Positions 15,322 through 24,659 of a DNA stretch of 64,000 nt are shown here, in pieces; the first letter of the stretch is position 1; each line of letters begins with the position of its first letter. Source of the DNA: Erysipelotrichaceae bacterium (GTDB lineage Bacteria > Bacillota_I > Bacilli_A > Erysipelotrichales > Erysipelotrichaceae). The DNA is taken from NCBI GenBank assembly GCA_017512885.1, contig JAFWEP010000028.1, positions 53,006 through 117,005 on the forward strand, in the 5' to 3' direction. A program made the position numbers and the translations under genes. The notes under the pieces were generated by a model. That model was given only the letters and a program-made list of their open reading frames with translations, made no database searches and had not been told where the DNA came from.

Positions 15322-17720
15322 TAGGAACGAAGGCTTGCGCCGTACTTCTTGATCAGATCCTGCAGGATCTTCTCAGTCAGCGGATTGACATCCTCGACCT
15401 TCAGGGTCCGCTCTTTCGATTCGAAGACGATCGAGAGCGATACCGACTTCTTGCCTTCCGGCAGGAAGCTTCCTTCGTAGACATCGAAGACTTCGGTGGA
15501 GACGACGAGGGCTCCGCCGCTCTTCTTGACCGACTTCAGCAGATCATCCGCATTGACATCCTTGTCGACGACGATCGACATATCCCGGCTGATGGACGGG
15601 AAGCGGTTCAGGACCGGCGCCTTGACAGAGGCGGGCTTGTTGGAGAGGAGCGTATCCAGGATGACTTCCGCATAGTAGACGTCGCTCAGCTTCCTTTCTG
15701 CCGCATAAGCCGGATGGATCTGTCCGAAGACGGCCAGGACCTCATTGCCGAGCTTCAGCACGGCCGAGCGGTAAGGATGCATATGCTTATGATCGAGCGT
15801 ATTCTCTTCCAGACGGATGCGGGAAGCGTTGTAACCGATGCGGTCGAAGAGATCGTAGAGGATGCCCTTCAGCACATAGTAATCGGCTTTCAGTTCTTCA
15901 TGACGGATCCGGGAAGCGGAGAGATCTCCGTGCAGGAGGATGCCCAGACGCTCCTGTTGCTTGCCTTCGGCATAGACGACCGAGATCTCGAAGAGGTTCG
16001 CATCGTCATTGCCGTGTGTAACGTTATAAGAGAGGCTCTCCAGCATCGAATTCATCAGGGAGGTACGGATATACTTCCGGGCGTCAGAGAGCGGAGAAGC
16101 GAGTTTTACGGCCTCCCCCAGCGGATAGAGGCTTTCGTGGGTGTTCTTCTCATCGGTCAGGGTGTAGGAGACTGTCTCATAGAGGCCCTTGTTGATGAGG
16201 TCATCACGGATCAGACGGCGCAGCTGCTGGGCCGGAGTCAGGCGGCCGATGGTGGTCGGCAGATCCGGCAGTGTGGACTGCAGATCGTCGAAGTCAGTCA
16301 GACGGACGACTTCTTCGTCGAGATCTTCGCGCAGCTTGATGTCCATCGAGCGCCAGCTCGGGATCTCACAGACGATCTCTTCCCCTTCCAGATGGGGCCG
16401 GAAGTCCAGACGGCGGAAGACTTCCATCGCCTGTTCCAGGGTGTATTCCTTGCCGATCAGGGCATTCAGGTGAGCCAGCGTCTCTTTGACCTGGTGCGGT
16501 TCATAGTTGGAGGAACCGGCAGCGACCGTCTCTTCGAGACCGTCTGCATCAGCATATTCCTTCAGCAGCTGTACGGCCCGGTCCATGGCCTTTTCCTGGG
16601 CCAGCGGCTCGAGGCCCTTGGCAAAACGCATGGCTGCTTCGGTCTGCAGACCCAGACGGTTGGCGGTACGGCGGATCTGGGCATGGTCGAAGAGCGCGCT
16701 CTCGATCAGGATGGAGGTGGTATCCTCAAGGATCTTGGAGCCGTCGCCGCCCATGATGCCGCCGATCGCGACCGGTTCGCCGGCGGAAGTGATCAGGATA
16801 TCGCCCTTCTGCATCGCATAGGTGATGCCGTCCAGCGCAGTATAGTCGCCTTCGTAGTCATCGACGACGGTGATGTCGCGCTGCGGATTGGAACGCAGGT
16901 CAAAGAAGTGCAGCGGCTGTCCTGTCTCCAGCATGACGTAGTTGCTGATGTCGACGACGTTGTTGATGGACTTGACGCCGTTGGCCCGCAGATGTGCCTT
17001 CATCCAGGCAGGAGATTCCTTGAGGACGACGTGGTTCACCACTTTGGCCATGTAGTGCGGGCAGTTTTCGGTATGAGAAGCGACTTTCAGGGAAGTCGGT
17101 CCACCCTCCTTTGCAGCACCGCTGAATTTGGGCAGACGGCAGGGGCGATCCAGGATCGCCGCCATCTCCTTGGCCATTCCGAACATGGACAGGCAGTCCG
17201 GACGGTTGGCATAGATGGACAGATCGAGGATGGTGTCCTTGTAGCCCAGTTTCTCGAGGATCCCGGTCTCTCCGACTTCGAAGCTGTCAGGAAGTTCCTC
17301 GATCCCGTTCTGGGAGGGAGAATCGGCATCCAGCAGTTCTTTCGGAACGCCCAGTTCATACAGCGAACACAGCATGCCGTTGCTTTCGACGCCGCGGATC
17401 TTGCTCTTCTTGATGATGCCGCCGGGCAGTTCTGCCCCGTTGGTGGCGACGATGACTTTCAGACCTTCCCGGCAGTTGGGCGCACCGCAGACGATGTCCA
17501 GCACTTCCGTGCCGATATCGGTCTTCGTCACATGCAGATGGTCGGAATCGGGATGCGGTACGCATTCCAGGACCTTGCCGACGACGAGGTTGGTGCCCTG
17601 ACCTAAACGGGTGATCTCTTCTACTTCAAAACCGGCTTTGATCGTTCTGTCGATGATCTCTTCTTCGCTAAGACCGGAGAGATCCACGAAAGAAGACAGC
17701 CATTGTAAACTCAGTTTCAT
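15321..17720 (-). CDS. pheT: Phenylalanyl-tRNA synthetase beta subunit
   Basis: Large subunit of the alpha2-beta2 enzyme that charges tRNA-Phe; 799 residues, the standard length. An N-terminal tRNA-binding EMAP-like domain (about 40-155, LVVGKVLECVPHPDSDHL) is followed by B3/B4 editing, B5 and catalytic-like core domains. A C-terminal ferredoxin-fold anticodon-binding domain (about 705-799, RFPSISRDMSIVVD) ends the protein. It lies 11 bp after pheS and shares its T-box-controlled transcript. Confidence 0.97.
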   Translation of the reverse strand: MKLSLQWLSSFVDLSGLSEEEIIDRTIKAGFEVEEITRLGQGTNLVVGKVLECVPHPDSDHLHVTKTDIGTEVLDIVCGAPNCREGLKVIVATNGAELPGGIIKKSKIRGVESNGMLCSLYELGVPKELLDADSPSQNGIEELPDSFEVGETGILEKLGYKDTILDLSIYANRPDCLSMFGMAKEMAAILDRPCRLPKFSGAAKEGGPTSLKVASHTENCPHYMAKVVNHVVLKESPAWMKAHLRANGVKSINNVVDISNYVMLETGQPLHFFDLRSNPQRDITVVDDYEGDYTALDGITYAMQKGDILITSAGEPVAIGGIMGGDGSKILEDTTSILIESALFDHAQIRRTANRLGLQTEAAMRFAKGLEPLAQEKAMDRAVQLLKEYADADGLEETVAAGSSNYEPHQVKETLAHLNALIGKEYTLEQAMEVFRRLDFRPHLEGEEIVCEIPSWRSMDIKLREDLDEEVVRLTDFDDLQSTLPDLPTTIGRLTPAQQLRRLIRDDLINKGLYETVSYTLTDEKNTHESLYPLGEAVKLASPLSDARKYIRTSLMNSMLESLSYNVTHGNDDANLFEISVVYAEGKQQERLGILLHGDLSASRIRHEELKADYYVLKGILYDLFDRIGYNASRIRLEENTLDHKHMHPYRSAVLKLGNEVLAVFGQIHPAYAAERKLSDVYYAEVILDTLLSNKPASVKAPVLNRFPSISRDMSIVVDKDVNADDLLKSVKKSGGALVVSTEVFDVYEGSFLPEGKKSVSLSIVFESKERTLKVEDVNPLTEKILQDLIKKYGASLRS

Positions 17721-17731
17721 ATTCGGTCCTC

Positions 17732-18766
17732 CTAGTTGAAGCTCTTGAATTCCTTCAGGAAGCGGATGTCGTTGTTGTAGAGGTCACGGATATCGGTGAT
17801 GCCGTACTTCAGCATCGCCACCCGTTCCAGACCTACCCCGAAGGCAAAGCCGGAATACTTCTTCGGATCGATGCCGGCCATCTCCAGGACATGGGGATGG
17901 ACCATGCCGGAACCGAGGATCTCGATCCAGCCGGTGTGCTTGCAGGTATTGCAGCCCTTGCCGCCGCAGATGTGGCAGGTCATATCGACTTCAAAGGAAG
18001 GCTCCGTGAAGGGGAAATAGGAAGGACGGAAGCGGATCCTGGTCCCCTCCTTGAAGAGAGAACTGATCATGAATTCCAGCGTGCCCTTCAGATCAGCAAC
18101 AGTGACCCCTTCGCCGACGACCAGACCTTCGGCCTGCATGAACTGATGGGAATGGGTCGCATCGTCGTCATCACGGCGATAGACCTTGCCCGGGCAGATC
18201 AGCTTGATCGGGGTATGGCCATGCGCTGCTTCCAGCACCCGCATCTGGATCGCCGTCGTATGCGTGCGCAAGAGATGCGTGGGATCGATGTAGAAGCTGT
18301 CCTGCATGTCCCGGGCCGGATGATCATGCGGGATGTTGGCTTTCTCGAAGTTGTAGAGATCCAGTTCCAGTTCCGGTCCTTCCGCGATCTCGTAGCCGAG
18401 ACCGACAAAGCAGTCTTCGATGGTCTTGGTGACCAGACTTAACGGATGACTGGTACCGGTCGACGGGGTATAGGCATTGAGCGTCAGATCGATCTTCTCG
18501 CTCTTCAGTTTCTCTTCCAGCAGAGCCCCGGCCAGTTCTTCCTTCTTCTCTTCAAGAGCAGCGGTCACGGCCTGTTTCAGGACGTTGACAGCGGCTCCGA
18601 AAGCCGGTTTCTCTTCCTTGGGCAGTTCTTTCATCTGTGCCATCAGAGCCTGGATGCGGCCCTTCTTGGATAACCAGGCCAGACGCAGTTCTTCCAGCGC
18701 TTTCTCGCCCTGGACGGCAGCGATCTCTTTCAGCGCTTCGCTTTTCAGTTTCTCGTAGTCTTCCAT
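17732..18766 (-). CDS. pheS: Phenylalanyl-tRNA synthetase alpha subunit
   Basis: Catalytic subunit, class II synthetase, 344 residues. The N-terminal coiled coil (about 1-85) leads to the catalytic domain with motif 1 near HPLSLVTKTIEDCF (about 115-128), motif 2 including GKVYRRDDDDATH (about 200-212, with FMQAEGLVV next), and motif 3 in GFAFGVGLERVAML (about 312-325). GGGAGG lies before the ATG. It heads the pheST operon. Confidence 0.97.
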   Translation of the reverse strand: MEDYEKLKSEALKEIAAVQGEKALEELRLAWLSKKGRIQALMAQMKELPKEEKPAFGAAVNVLKQAVTAALEEKKEELAGALLEEKLKSEKIDLTLNAYTPSTGTSHPLSLVTKTIEDCFVGLGYEIAEGPELELDLYNFEKANIPHDHPARDMQDSFYIDPTHLLRTHTTAIQMRVLEAAHGHTPIKLICPGKVYRRDDDDATHSHQFMQAEGLVVGEGVTVADLKGTLEFMISSLFKEGTRIRFRPSYFPFTEPSFEVDMTCHICGGKGCNTCKHTGWIEILGSGMVHPHVLEMAGIDPKKYSGFAFGVGLERVAMLKYGITDIRDLYNNDIRFLKEFKSFN

Positions 18767-18781
18767 GTGTCCTCCCTAAAT

Positions 18782-18988
18782 AAAAAACCACGCTTAAGGA
18801 ACGATTCTTAACCGTGGTACCATCCTCTTTCGGTTTTCACCCTTTTGACCGTTAACGGGGTCATCCGGAGGGGATTAGCCTCGCGCGCGAAGGTGAATGC
18901 ACCGCGTTCTTTCCCGGGGATTCTCAGCAGACACCCCTTCTCTGTCGAAAGACCGTTCCCGGCTATGTTCCTTCGCTTGATGCTTTAC
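18782..18988 (-). promoter_or_regulatory. T-box riboswitch, phenylalanine specifier (UUC)
   Basis: Leader of pheST. On the minus strand it has a stem I region (ACAGAGAAGGGG ... GCTGAGAATCCCC) and the specifier stretch GCATTCACC, in which TTC (18895-18897) codes for Phe. The T-box AGGATGGTACCACG follows. A terminator made of CCACGGTTAAG and CTTAAGCGTGG with six T ends it just before pheS. Control is by uncharged tRNA-Phe. Confidence 0.9.
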
Positions 18989-18994
18989 TTATTC

Positions 18995-19022
18995 ATTATA
19001 AGCCGAAGCCGGAAAAAGACAA
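18995..19022 (-). promoter_or_regulatory. Promoter of the pheST T-box leader
   Basis: TTGTCT (19017-19022), 16 bp, perfect TATAAT (18995-19000) on the minus strand, placing the transcript start at about 18988. Confidence 0.75.
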
Positions 19023-19059
19023 GATGAACTCAAGCCAGCTTCGAGGGAGATCCGGATAT

Positions 19060-20319
19060 TCATCCTTCCTTTGCTGCAGGAAGCTTCAGGAGCTCCCCTA
19101 CCTGCAGATCGGCTTCCGGCGGATCCCAGTGACAGGTCCCGGAGGAAGGTGTAAAGGTCATCTCGCCGAAACGGATGTCCCCTTCTTCCGGCAGGTAGAG
19201 GTCGACGCGTACGAAAGGAAAGCCGGCGGACAGTTTTTCCGCCACCGCGATCATCTCCGTCAGGACGGAAGGTTTCGGGAAGTCTTCCTCAAGCGGCGCC
19301 ATCGCTCCGGTCGAGAACGGCAGCCGTTTCCAGTCGCGGTCATAGAGCGCCATGTGCGGGTCGTCGAAGCGGCCCTCGTGGACCGCGATGAAGGCAGTCT
19401 TCCCCTGGAAGCACCAGAGCTTGTAGTCCGTCAGGGACTTCTCGGGATCGCCAATATACTGTTCGATGATCAGTTTGCGGGGGATGTCGTTATAGTGCAG
19501 TTCGTAGCCGTTGCGGAAAGTAAAGTTCTGCCGCAGCCAGTTATTGGCCTTTTTTCTTATCTGTGCCAGATCTTCCTTGTTTTTGTCCCGGATGAGCAGG
19601 TTCATACCGGAGCCATGATTCGCCTTCAGTACGAAAGCATCCGGCAGCACATCGAAGTCAATGTCTTCGGCTTTGTCATAGACGCCGAGGAGAGGGATCA
19701 GATACTGCTCCCCGATCTTCTCCCTGACCCAGTCCCGGACCCGGTATTTGTCAGCCAGCAGGGTCTTAAGCGGATCGCGGTCATAGATCTTCAGCCACTG
19801 GATCTTCTCGTTGAAACTGCGGGGATCTTCCAGATCGAGGATCTTGCCGGTACGGTCCTGATACCACTGCTTCAGGGCATGGGCATACAGCTCCGGATCC
19901 AGATGGTTGTAGAGCAGGGTCTCCAGCTTCTTCTCGTTGTTTTCGCTGATCTGCCGGAGCGGATCCAGCTTCTTCAGCTGGTAGGCGACAGGACCGAGAT
20001 CCTTGATCTTTCTTTCCAGGACATCCAGTTTCTGCAGCTGCGTCTCTACCGTATCCAGACGGTCCAGCTGCTGCTCCAGGGCATCCAGCCGGGACAGCTG
20101 CCGGCGCAGTTCATCAAGTTTCTGCAGCTGCGTTTCGAGACCGGCAAAGAGCGCCGCATATTCCTGCAGCAGTGTGTTTTGTCGGTCCAGTGTCTCTGTC
20201 AGTTCCGCATTCTCGGCTGACAGCGTATCCAGCCTCTTTTTGACGATGCCGATCTCCCGGTTGAAGGTGCTGACCGGCGGCGGCAGGATCTTTTTCAGAA
20301 AGTCCTTGACTGTGCTCAT
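19060..20319 (-). CDS. TupA-like ATP-grasp protein with decapeptide coiled-coil repeats
   Basis: A 419-residue protein. The C-terminal two thirds (about 120-405) match the TupA-like ATP-grasp group linked to teichuronopeptide and surface-polysaccharide synthesis: FNEKIQWLKIYDRDPLKTLLADKYRVRDWV, then VLKANHGSGMN, and WCFQGKTAFIAVHEGR. The N-terminal part is coiled coil. Four tandem 10-residue units with the shared core QLxxLDxxEx fill residues 64-103. No signal peptide is present, so it acts in the cytosol. No polysaccharide cluster adjoins. ATP-grasp enzymes of this group probably join amino acids to a sugar polymer, but the substrate here is unknown. Confidence 0.8.
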   Translation of the reverse strand: MSTVKDFLKKILPPPVSTFNREIGIVKKRLDTLSAENAELTETLDRQNTLLQEYAALFAGLETQLQKLDELRRQLSRLDALEQQLDRLDTVETQLQKLDVLERKIKDLGPVAYQLKKLDPLRQISENNEKKLETLLYNHLDPELYAHALKQWYQDRTGKILDLEDPRSFNEKIQWLKIYDRDPLKTLLADKYRVRDWVREKIGEQYLIPLLGVYDKAEDIDFDVLPDAFVLKANHGSGMNLLIRDKNKEDLAQIRKKANNWLRQNFTFRNGYELHYNDIPRKLIIEQYIGDPEKSLTDYKLWCFQGKTAFIAVHEGRFDDPHMALYDRDWKRLPFSTGAMAPLEEDFPKPSVLTEMIAVAEKLSAGFPFVRVDLYLPEEGDIRFGEMTFTPSSGTCHWDPPEADLQVGELLKLPAAKEG

Positions 20320-20365
20320 GGCGTGCTCCTGCTTCTTTGTTTCAATACTGCATCTGCTTATCTAC

Positions 20366-20394
20366 ATTATTGCCTCAACAAAGCCTTTTTACAA
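20366..20394 (-). promoter_or_regulatory. Candidate promoter of the TupA-like gene
   Basis: TTGTAA (20389-20394), 17 bp, AATAAT (20366-20371) on the minus strand, ahead of a GCAGGAG ribosome site. Confidence 0.5.
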
Positions 20395-20412
20395 TCCACA
20401 CCTTCTGTAACT

Positions 20413-20439
20413 AAAAAAGAAAGCTGCCGTGCAGCTTTC
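20413..20439 (-). terminator. Terminator after the SGNH hydrolase gene
   Basis: GAAAGCTGCACGGCAGCTTTC hairpin (written as two arms, GAAAGCTGC and GCAGCTTTC) followed by six T on the minus strand. Confidence 0.88.
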
Positions 20440-20443
20440 CCTG

Positions 20444-21217
20444 TTATGCCTTTGAGACAAAGAACTTCATCAGTTCCTGCCGGAAGAACGGCGTCCACCA
20501 GAGCTTGTAGCCGGCCCGGGTCGGATGGATCGGATCGGCCATGTAGAGGTCATAGGTCGTATCTTCCATCTCCGAGAGATCGATCCCGTTCCAGAGATCG
20601 ATGATCCCGATCCCCCACTTCTCTTTCGCTTCTTCGAGGATCTTCACCATGGCCCGGTAGTGTTCGCTCTGAAACTTCGTCCCGTTATAAAACATAATTG
20701 GACAGTTCCAGGTCGCTTGCGCATAGGCGATGACCGTCTCGATCGCTCCGGCAATGCTCAGCGGGTCATAATCTTTTCCTTCGCTGATCTGCCCCAGGGG
20801 CATCTGCAGGCTGCTGTCGTTGGTGGAGAGCTGGCAGATGAAGAGATCCGGGGCAAAGTCCTGCGGGATCGTCTTCATCCGTTTGAGATAGGAAGGTCCC
20901 CGCAGATCCTTATCGACCAGGGTCGTTCCGGCCACGGCTTCCTTGTAAGGAATGATCCCGTCTTCCTTCTGCAGATAGTCGCAGAAGGACTCCTTGACGG
21001 ACTTCGTTCCTTCGGTGACGGAAGAGCCTAAGAAGATGATCCTCTTCCCTTTCAGCGGAGAGTCTTCAAAAGGAACGGTCTCGGCAAGAGAATATGCACG
21101 GTCATTGCCCGGCAGAAAGCTCCACTCCCGGCGCATGTGTTCCAGGACTGCCTCCCTTTCAGCCGGAGAAAGCGATTCAAGCGTATGATCAGGCGGCAAA
21201 GGTTTACGGATCTGCAT
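20444..21217 (-). CDS. SGNH/GDSL-family hydrolase
   Basis: A 257-residue protein with SGNH blocks: block I IIFLGSSVTEG (about 60-70, catalytic Ser within GSSVTEG), a block II Gly near VAGTT, block III STNDSS (about 130-135), and block V DPIHPTRAGY (about 230-239, catalytic Asp and His). It has no signal peptide, so it is probably cytosolic, and is likely an esterase or acyl-hydrolase of unknown substrate. A strong ribosome site (AAGGAGG) precedes the ATG. It starts just after the rny terminator and may depend on read-through. Confidence 0.85.
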   Translation of the reverse strand: MQIRKPLPPDHTLESLSPAEREAVLEHMRREWSFLPGNDRAYSLAETVPFEDSPLKGKRIIFLGSSVTEGTKSVKESFCDYLQKEDGIIPYKEAVAGTTLVDKDLRGPSYLKRMKTIPQDFAPDLFICQLSTNDSSLQMPLGQISEGKDYDPLSIAGAIETVIAYAQATWNCPIMFYNGTKFQSEHYRAMVKILEEAKEKWGIGIIDLWNGIDLSEMEDTTYDLYMADPIHPTRAGYKLWWTPFFRQELMKFFVSKA

Positions 21218-21228
21218 GTTTCCTCCTT

Positions 21229-21258
21229 GAAAAGAAGACCGCTGTCGGACAGCGGTCT
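21229..21258 (-). terminator. Terminator of rny
   Basis: AGACCGCTGTC/GACAGCGGTCT hairpin followed by TCTTTTC on the minus strand, between rny and the SGNH hydrolase gene. Confidence 0.8.
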
Positions 21259-21264
21259 ATGTGT

Positions 21265-22818
21265 TTACTTGGCGATCTCGTTGGCCCGGACTTCACGGAT
21301 GACCGTGACTTTGATCTGACCCGGATAGGTCATCTCATTTTCGATCCGTTCCTTGATCTGACGGGCGATCATGTGTGCCTTGGCATCGTCGACCTTCTCC
21401 GGTACGACCATGACCCGGACCTCGCGGCCGGCCTGGATGGCATAGGCCTTTTCGACTCCGTCGTAATCGTTGGCGATCTTTTCCAGACTCTCCAGACGGT
21501 TGATGTAGTTTTCGATGCCTTCGTAGCGGGCACCCGGACGGGCTGCGCTCAGGGTATCGGCAGCAGCGACCAGGTAGGAGATGAGGTTGGTCGGTTCGGT
21601 ATCGCCGTGATGCGATTCGATCGCATTGATGACGGTCTCGTTCTCGCCGTAGCGCTTGGCCAGTTTGGCGCCCAGTTCAACATGGGTGCCGTCCAGCTCG
21701 AAGTCGACAGCCTTGCCGATATCGTGCAGGAGTCCGGCTCTCTTGGCCAGCTGCTGGTTGAGACCCAGTTCCGCAGCCATCATTCCGGACAGGAAGGCAA
21801 CTTCCATGGAATGCTGGAGACCGTTCTGACCGTAGGAATAACGGAACTTCAGACGTCCGACCATCTTGACCAGTTCCTTGTTCATCTTGCCGATCTGCAG
21901 TTTGAAGATCGCATCCTGGCCGGCCTTCATGATGGTCTCATCCATCTCTTTGGTGACCTTGCGGACAACGTCTTCGATACGTCCCGGCTGGATCCGGCCG
22001 TCTTTGATCAGCGTCTCCAGAGCCTGGCGGGCGATCTCACGGCGGATCGGGTTGAAGCAGGAAACGGTGATCGCTTCCGGCGTATCATCGATGATCAGGT
22101 CGACTCCGGTCGCCTGTTCGATGGCCCGGATGTTGCGGCCTTCCCGGCCGATGATGCGTCCCTTCATGTCTTCCGAAGGCAGAGTGACGACGGAGACCGT
22201 GCGTTCTGCGGCTTCATCCTGCGAATAACGCTGGATGGCTGTAGCCATGATCTCCTGCGCGTTGCGCTGCGCCTGTTCCCGGGCTTCGTCTTCCTTTTCC
22301 CGGATGTAGGCAGCAACTTCGTTCTCCATCTTCTTCTCGACGAGATCCATCAGTTCCTTGCGGGCCTCGTCGCGGGACATGCTGGCAGTCTGTTCGAGGA
22401 CGGCGATCTGGGAATCGATCCTCTGCTGCAGTTCAGCTTCCATTTTATCCAGCTGAGAAGACTTACGGTCTGCTTCCTTCAGTTTATCATCGAGCTTCCT
22501 TTCCTTTTCGGAAATCGAATTCTCACGAAAATTCAGAGAATCTTCCCTGCGCAGCAGTTTGTTTTCAAGATTCTGGACTTCGTTGCGACGGTCCTTGATC
22601 TCCTTCTCCGCCTGCAGTTTCAGGTCATAGGCCTGGGTCTTGCCGTCGAGCACAGCCTGCTTGACTGTGTTCTTGGCTTCGATCTCTGCTTCTTCTAGGA
22701 TCTGTTTCGCTTTCTGTTGATCTCGACTCAATCCTGCCCGGTTCAGCATCAGCATGATCACCACGCCGACTGCCAGACCGAGGATGCCAAATAAAACGGA
22801 AGTAAGTGTGTTACCCAT
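21265..22818 (-). CDS. rny: Ribonuclease Y
   Basis: Membrane-anchored endoribonuclease that begins mRNA turnover in Bacillota; 517 residues, normal length. One N-terminal membrane helix (about 5-25, [17 protein letters not shown]) is followed by a long charged coiled coil (about 30-200) and a KH domain (about 205-270, including [19 protein letters not shown]). The HD domain carries HDIGKA near residue 365. It lies just downstream of recA's terminator with its own promoter and ends at a hairpin. Confidence 0.97.
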   Translation of the reverse strand: MGNTLTSVLFGILGLAVGVVIMLMLNRAGLSRDQQKAKQILEEAEIEAKNTVKQAVLDGKTQAYDLKLQAEKEIKDRRNEVQNLENKLLRREDSLNFRENSISEKERKLDDKLKEADRKSSQLDKMEAELQQRIDSQIAVLEQTASMSRDEARKELMDLVEKKMENEVAAYIREKEDEAREQAQRNAQEIMATAIQRYSQDEAAERTVSVVTLPSEDMKGRIIGREGRNIRAIEQATGVDLIIDDTPEAITVSCFNPIRREIARQALETLIKDGRIQPGRIEDVVRKVTKEMDETIMKAGQDAIFKLQIGKMNKELVKMVGRLKFRYSYGQNGLQHSMEVAFLSGMMAAELGLNQQLAKRAGLLHDIGKAVDFELDGTHVELGAKLAKRYGENETVINAIESHHGDTEPTNLISYLVAAADTLSAARPGARYEGIENYINRLESLEKIANDYDGVEKAYAIQAGREVRVMVVPEKVDDAKAHMIARQIKERIENEMTYPGQIKVTVIREVRANEIAK

Positions 22819-22866
22819 AACATTTACCTCCTGTTATTGTTGATGTAGGGGAAAACCCCGTTAAAT

Positions 22867-22895
22867 ATTCTACACGATTTTCCTTCTTTTGACCA
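22867..22895 (-). promoter_or_regulatory. Candidate promoter of rny
   Basis: TGGTCA (22890-22895), 17 bp, TAGAAT (22867-22872) on the minus strand. The leader then contains a GGGG/CCCC hairpin and AGGAGG before the ATG. Confidence 0.5.
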
Positions 22896-22897
22896 TA

Positions 22898-22919
22898 CAA
22901 AAGGGAAGCAATGCTTCCC
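22898..22919 (-). terminator. Terminator of recA
   Basis: GGGAAGCA/TGCTTCCC hairpin followed by TTTTG on the minus strand. The U-run is short, so it may be leaky toward rny. Confidence 0.75.
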
Positions 22920-22925
22920 GCGTTG

Positions 22926-23933
22926 TCATTCGCCCTTCTGGGAAGGGAACAATTTCTCCCGGATCGCCGCCGTGATCTCTTCATCGATCTCCGGATGCGC
23001 CTGCAGATAGGTCCTTACGGCCTGCGAGCCCTGACCGATCTTTTCGCCCTTGTAGGAGAACCAGGCTCCGGCTTTTTCGAGGATGCCGAGCTCAGCTCCC
23101 AGCGAGACGACTTCCGAAAGATGAGAGATGCCTTCGCCGTAGTAGATCTCGACCTGGGTGGCCTTGAACGGCGGAGCGACCTTGTTTTTGACGACCTTGA
23201 CATTGACCTTGTTGCCGATGATGTTGGTGCCGTTCTTGATCGCTTCGCTCTTGCGGACTTCCAGACGGATCGAAGAGTAGAACTTTAAGGCCCGGCCGCC
23301 GGTCGTGACTTCCGGATTGCCGTAGATAACGCCGACCTTCTCACGCAGCTGGTTGATGAAGATGGCGGTGCAGTTATTGCCGCTGATGGCGCCGGCCAGC
23401 TTGCGCATGGCCTTGCTCATAAGACGGGCATGCAGACCGACGTTGCTGTCGCCCATCTCCCCGTCCAGTTCGGCCTGCGGGACCAGCGCGGCCACAGAGT
23501 CGATGACGACGATGTCGATCGCTCCGCTCTTGATCAGGAGCTCCGTGATCTCCAGAGCCTGTTCGCCGGAGTCCGGCTGAGACAGGATCAGTTCGTCGAC
23601 GTCTACGCCCAAAGCCTTGGCATAGGTCGGATCGATCGCATGTTCGGCATCGATGAAGGCAGCCCGTCCGCCGCCCTTCTGGCACTGGGCGATCGCATGC
23701 AGGGCCAGCGTGGTCTTACCGGAGCTTTCCGGACCGTAGATCTCGATGATCCTGCCCCGCGGGAAGCCGCCGACGCCTAAGCAGGCATCGATCGCCAGGG
23801 ATCCCGAAGAGATCGTATCGACATCTACCGAAGGCCTTTCGCCCAGGCGCATGACGGAACCTTTGCCGTACTGTTTGGTGATCTGTTTCAGCGTTTCATC
23901 GAGAAGCTGCTCCCGATTGTCTTTATCTGCCAT
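22926..23933 (-). CDS. recA: Recombinase A
   Basis: DNA strand-exchange protein for recombination and SOS induction; 335 residues. The Walker A GPESSGKT lies near residues 66-73, the Walker B-type stretch [14 protein letters not shown] near 138-151, and the loop 2 region [25 protein letters not shown] (shown in part) is intact. There is no intein. AGGAGG precedes the ATG. It follows pgsA directly, and the shared 30-bp element overlaps the pgsA stop codon. No LexA-type GAAC-N4-GTTC box is visible upstream. Confidence 0.98.
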   Translation of the reverse strand: MADKDNREQLLDETLKQITKQYGKGSVMRLGERPSVDVDTISSGSLAIDACLGVGGFPRGRIIEIYGPESSGKTTLALHAIAQCQKGGGRAAFIDAEHAIDPTYAKALGVDVDELILSQPDSGEQALEITELLIKSGAIDIVVIDSVAALVPQAELDGEMGDSNVGLHARLMSKAMRKLAGAISGNNCTAIFINQLREKVGVIYGNPEVTTGGRALKFYSSIRLEVRKSEAIKNGTNIIGNKVNVKVVKNKVAPPFKATQVEIYYGEGISHLSEVVSLGAELGILEKAGAWFSYKGEKIGQGSQAVRTYLQAHPEIDEEITAAIREKLFPSQKGE

Positions 23934-23954
23934 ATAACTATGTCCTCCTGTATT

Positions 23955-23984
23955 ATTGTTTCCGCGAAAAGGCGATTTTCCTAC
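23955..23984 (-). promoter_or_regulatory. Shared 30-bp promoter-like element, recA copy
   Basis: GTAGGA, 14 nt, CGGAAACAAT on the minus strand, followed by AATACAGGAGG before recA. It differs from the cpaB-like copy at four positions. Its first bases overlap the pgsA stop codon, so it is not a simple intergenic repeat. Confidence 0.6.
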
Positions 23985-24574
23985 ATGGATTCAAAAACAA
24001 ATTCTTTTACCTGACTGAAATACGAATATCCGCTGACCACGGAGACGAACGCCGCGAACCAGATCAGGATATCCGCTACCGGCAGGCCGTAGAGTTCAAA
24101 GGGCAGATTGTTCAGCAGCACGAAGATGATCGCAAACATCTGTAAGACCGTCTTCAGCTTGCCCATCATCCCGGCGGCAATGACCGTACCGTTCTGCGAT
24201 GCCAGCATCCGGCAGCCGTCGACGATGATGTCCCGGCTCAGCATCAGGAAGACCGGTACGACCGGGATCATCCCCTTCACCGCCAGGAACAGCAGCATCG
24301 TATTGACCAGAAGTTTGTCAGCGATCGGATCGCAGAACTTGCCGAAGGTCGTGACCATGTTGCGCTTGCGGGCGATATTGCCGTCCAGGAAGTCCGTAAA
24401 GGACGCTAAGGCAAAGATGCCCAGCACGATCAGATTCAGGAGCGGCAGGGAGATGAAACCGACCTCAAAGGAAGGCAGGACGATCCCGAACTGCTGATAC
24501 GGGAAGAGCCAGACAAGGGCCAGGACCGGCACCAGGATGATGCGGAACAATGTCAGTTTGTTAGGTAAATTCAT
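23981..24574 (-). CDS. pgsA: Phosphatidylglycerophosphate synthase
   Basis: CDP-alcohol phosphatidyltransferase making phosphatidylglycerol phosphate from CDP-diacylglycerol and glycerol-3-P, in the membrane. It has 197 residues. The family motif DGNIAR followed by G and two later Asp ([20 protein letters not shown], then CDPIAD) lies near residues 64-88. Multiple membrane helices fit. It is the first gene of a probable pgsA-recA transcript. Confidence 0.93.
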   Translation of the reverse strand: MNLPNKLTLFRIILVPVLALVWLFPYQQFGIVLPSFEVGFISLPLLNLIVLGIFALASFTDFLDGNIARKRNMVTTFGKFCDPIADKLLVNTMLLFLAVKGMIPVVPVFLMLSRDIIVDGCRMLASQNGTVIAAGMMGKLKTVLQMFAIIFVLLNNLPFELYGLPVADILIWFAAFVSVVSGYSYFSQVKEFVFESM

Positions 24575-24592
24575 ATTCAGACCTCACGAATC

Positions 24593-24601
24593 ATTATATC
24601 A
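24593..24601 (-). promoter_or_regulatory. Extended -10 promoter of pgsA
   Basis: TGATATAAT on the minus strand (TG plus one base plus TATAAT), with GTGAGG before the start at 24574. No good -35 is seen, as is usual for extended -10 promoters. Confidence 0.55.
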
Positions 24602-24631
24602 TAGACGCTCTTTGCAGGAGCGCTTTCTGCC

Positions 24632-24659
24632 CAAGAGAAAAGAAGGGATAACCCTTCTT
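24632..24659 (-). terminator. Terminator of the RNase P RNA gene
   Basis: AGAAGGGTT/AACCCTTCT-type hairpin followed by TTTCTCTT on the minus strand. Confidence 0.8.

Noticed and set aside
15714..17606. A 630-codon open frame on the plus strand opposite pheT
   Set aside because: It is a shadow of pheT. The real protein has all PheT domains; the antisense frame has no recognisable domain, and its low stop density follows from the codon usage of pheT.
21094..22698. A 534-codon frame opposite rny
   Set aside because: Antisense shadow of RNase Y, with composition typical of reversed Glu/Lys-rich coding.
22819..22866. The ATTGTTGATGTAGGGG stretch before rny as another copy of the shared element
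   Set aside because: It has GTAGGG-like bases only on the wrong strand and order, and the spacing does not fit.
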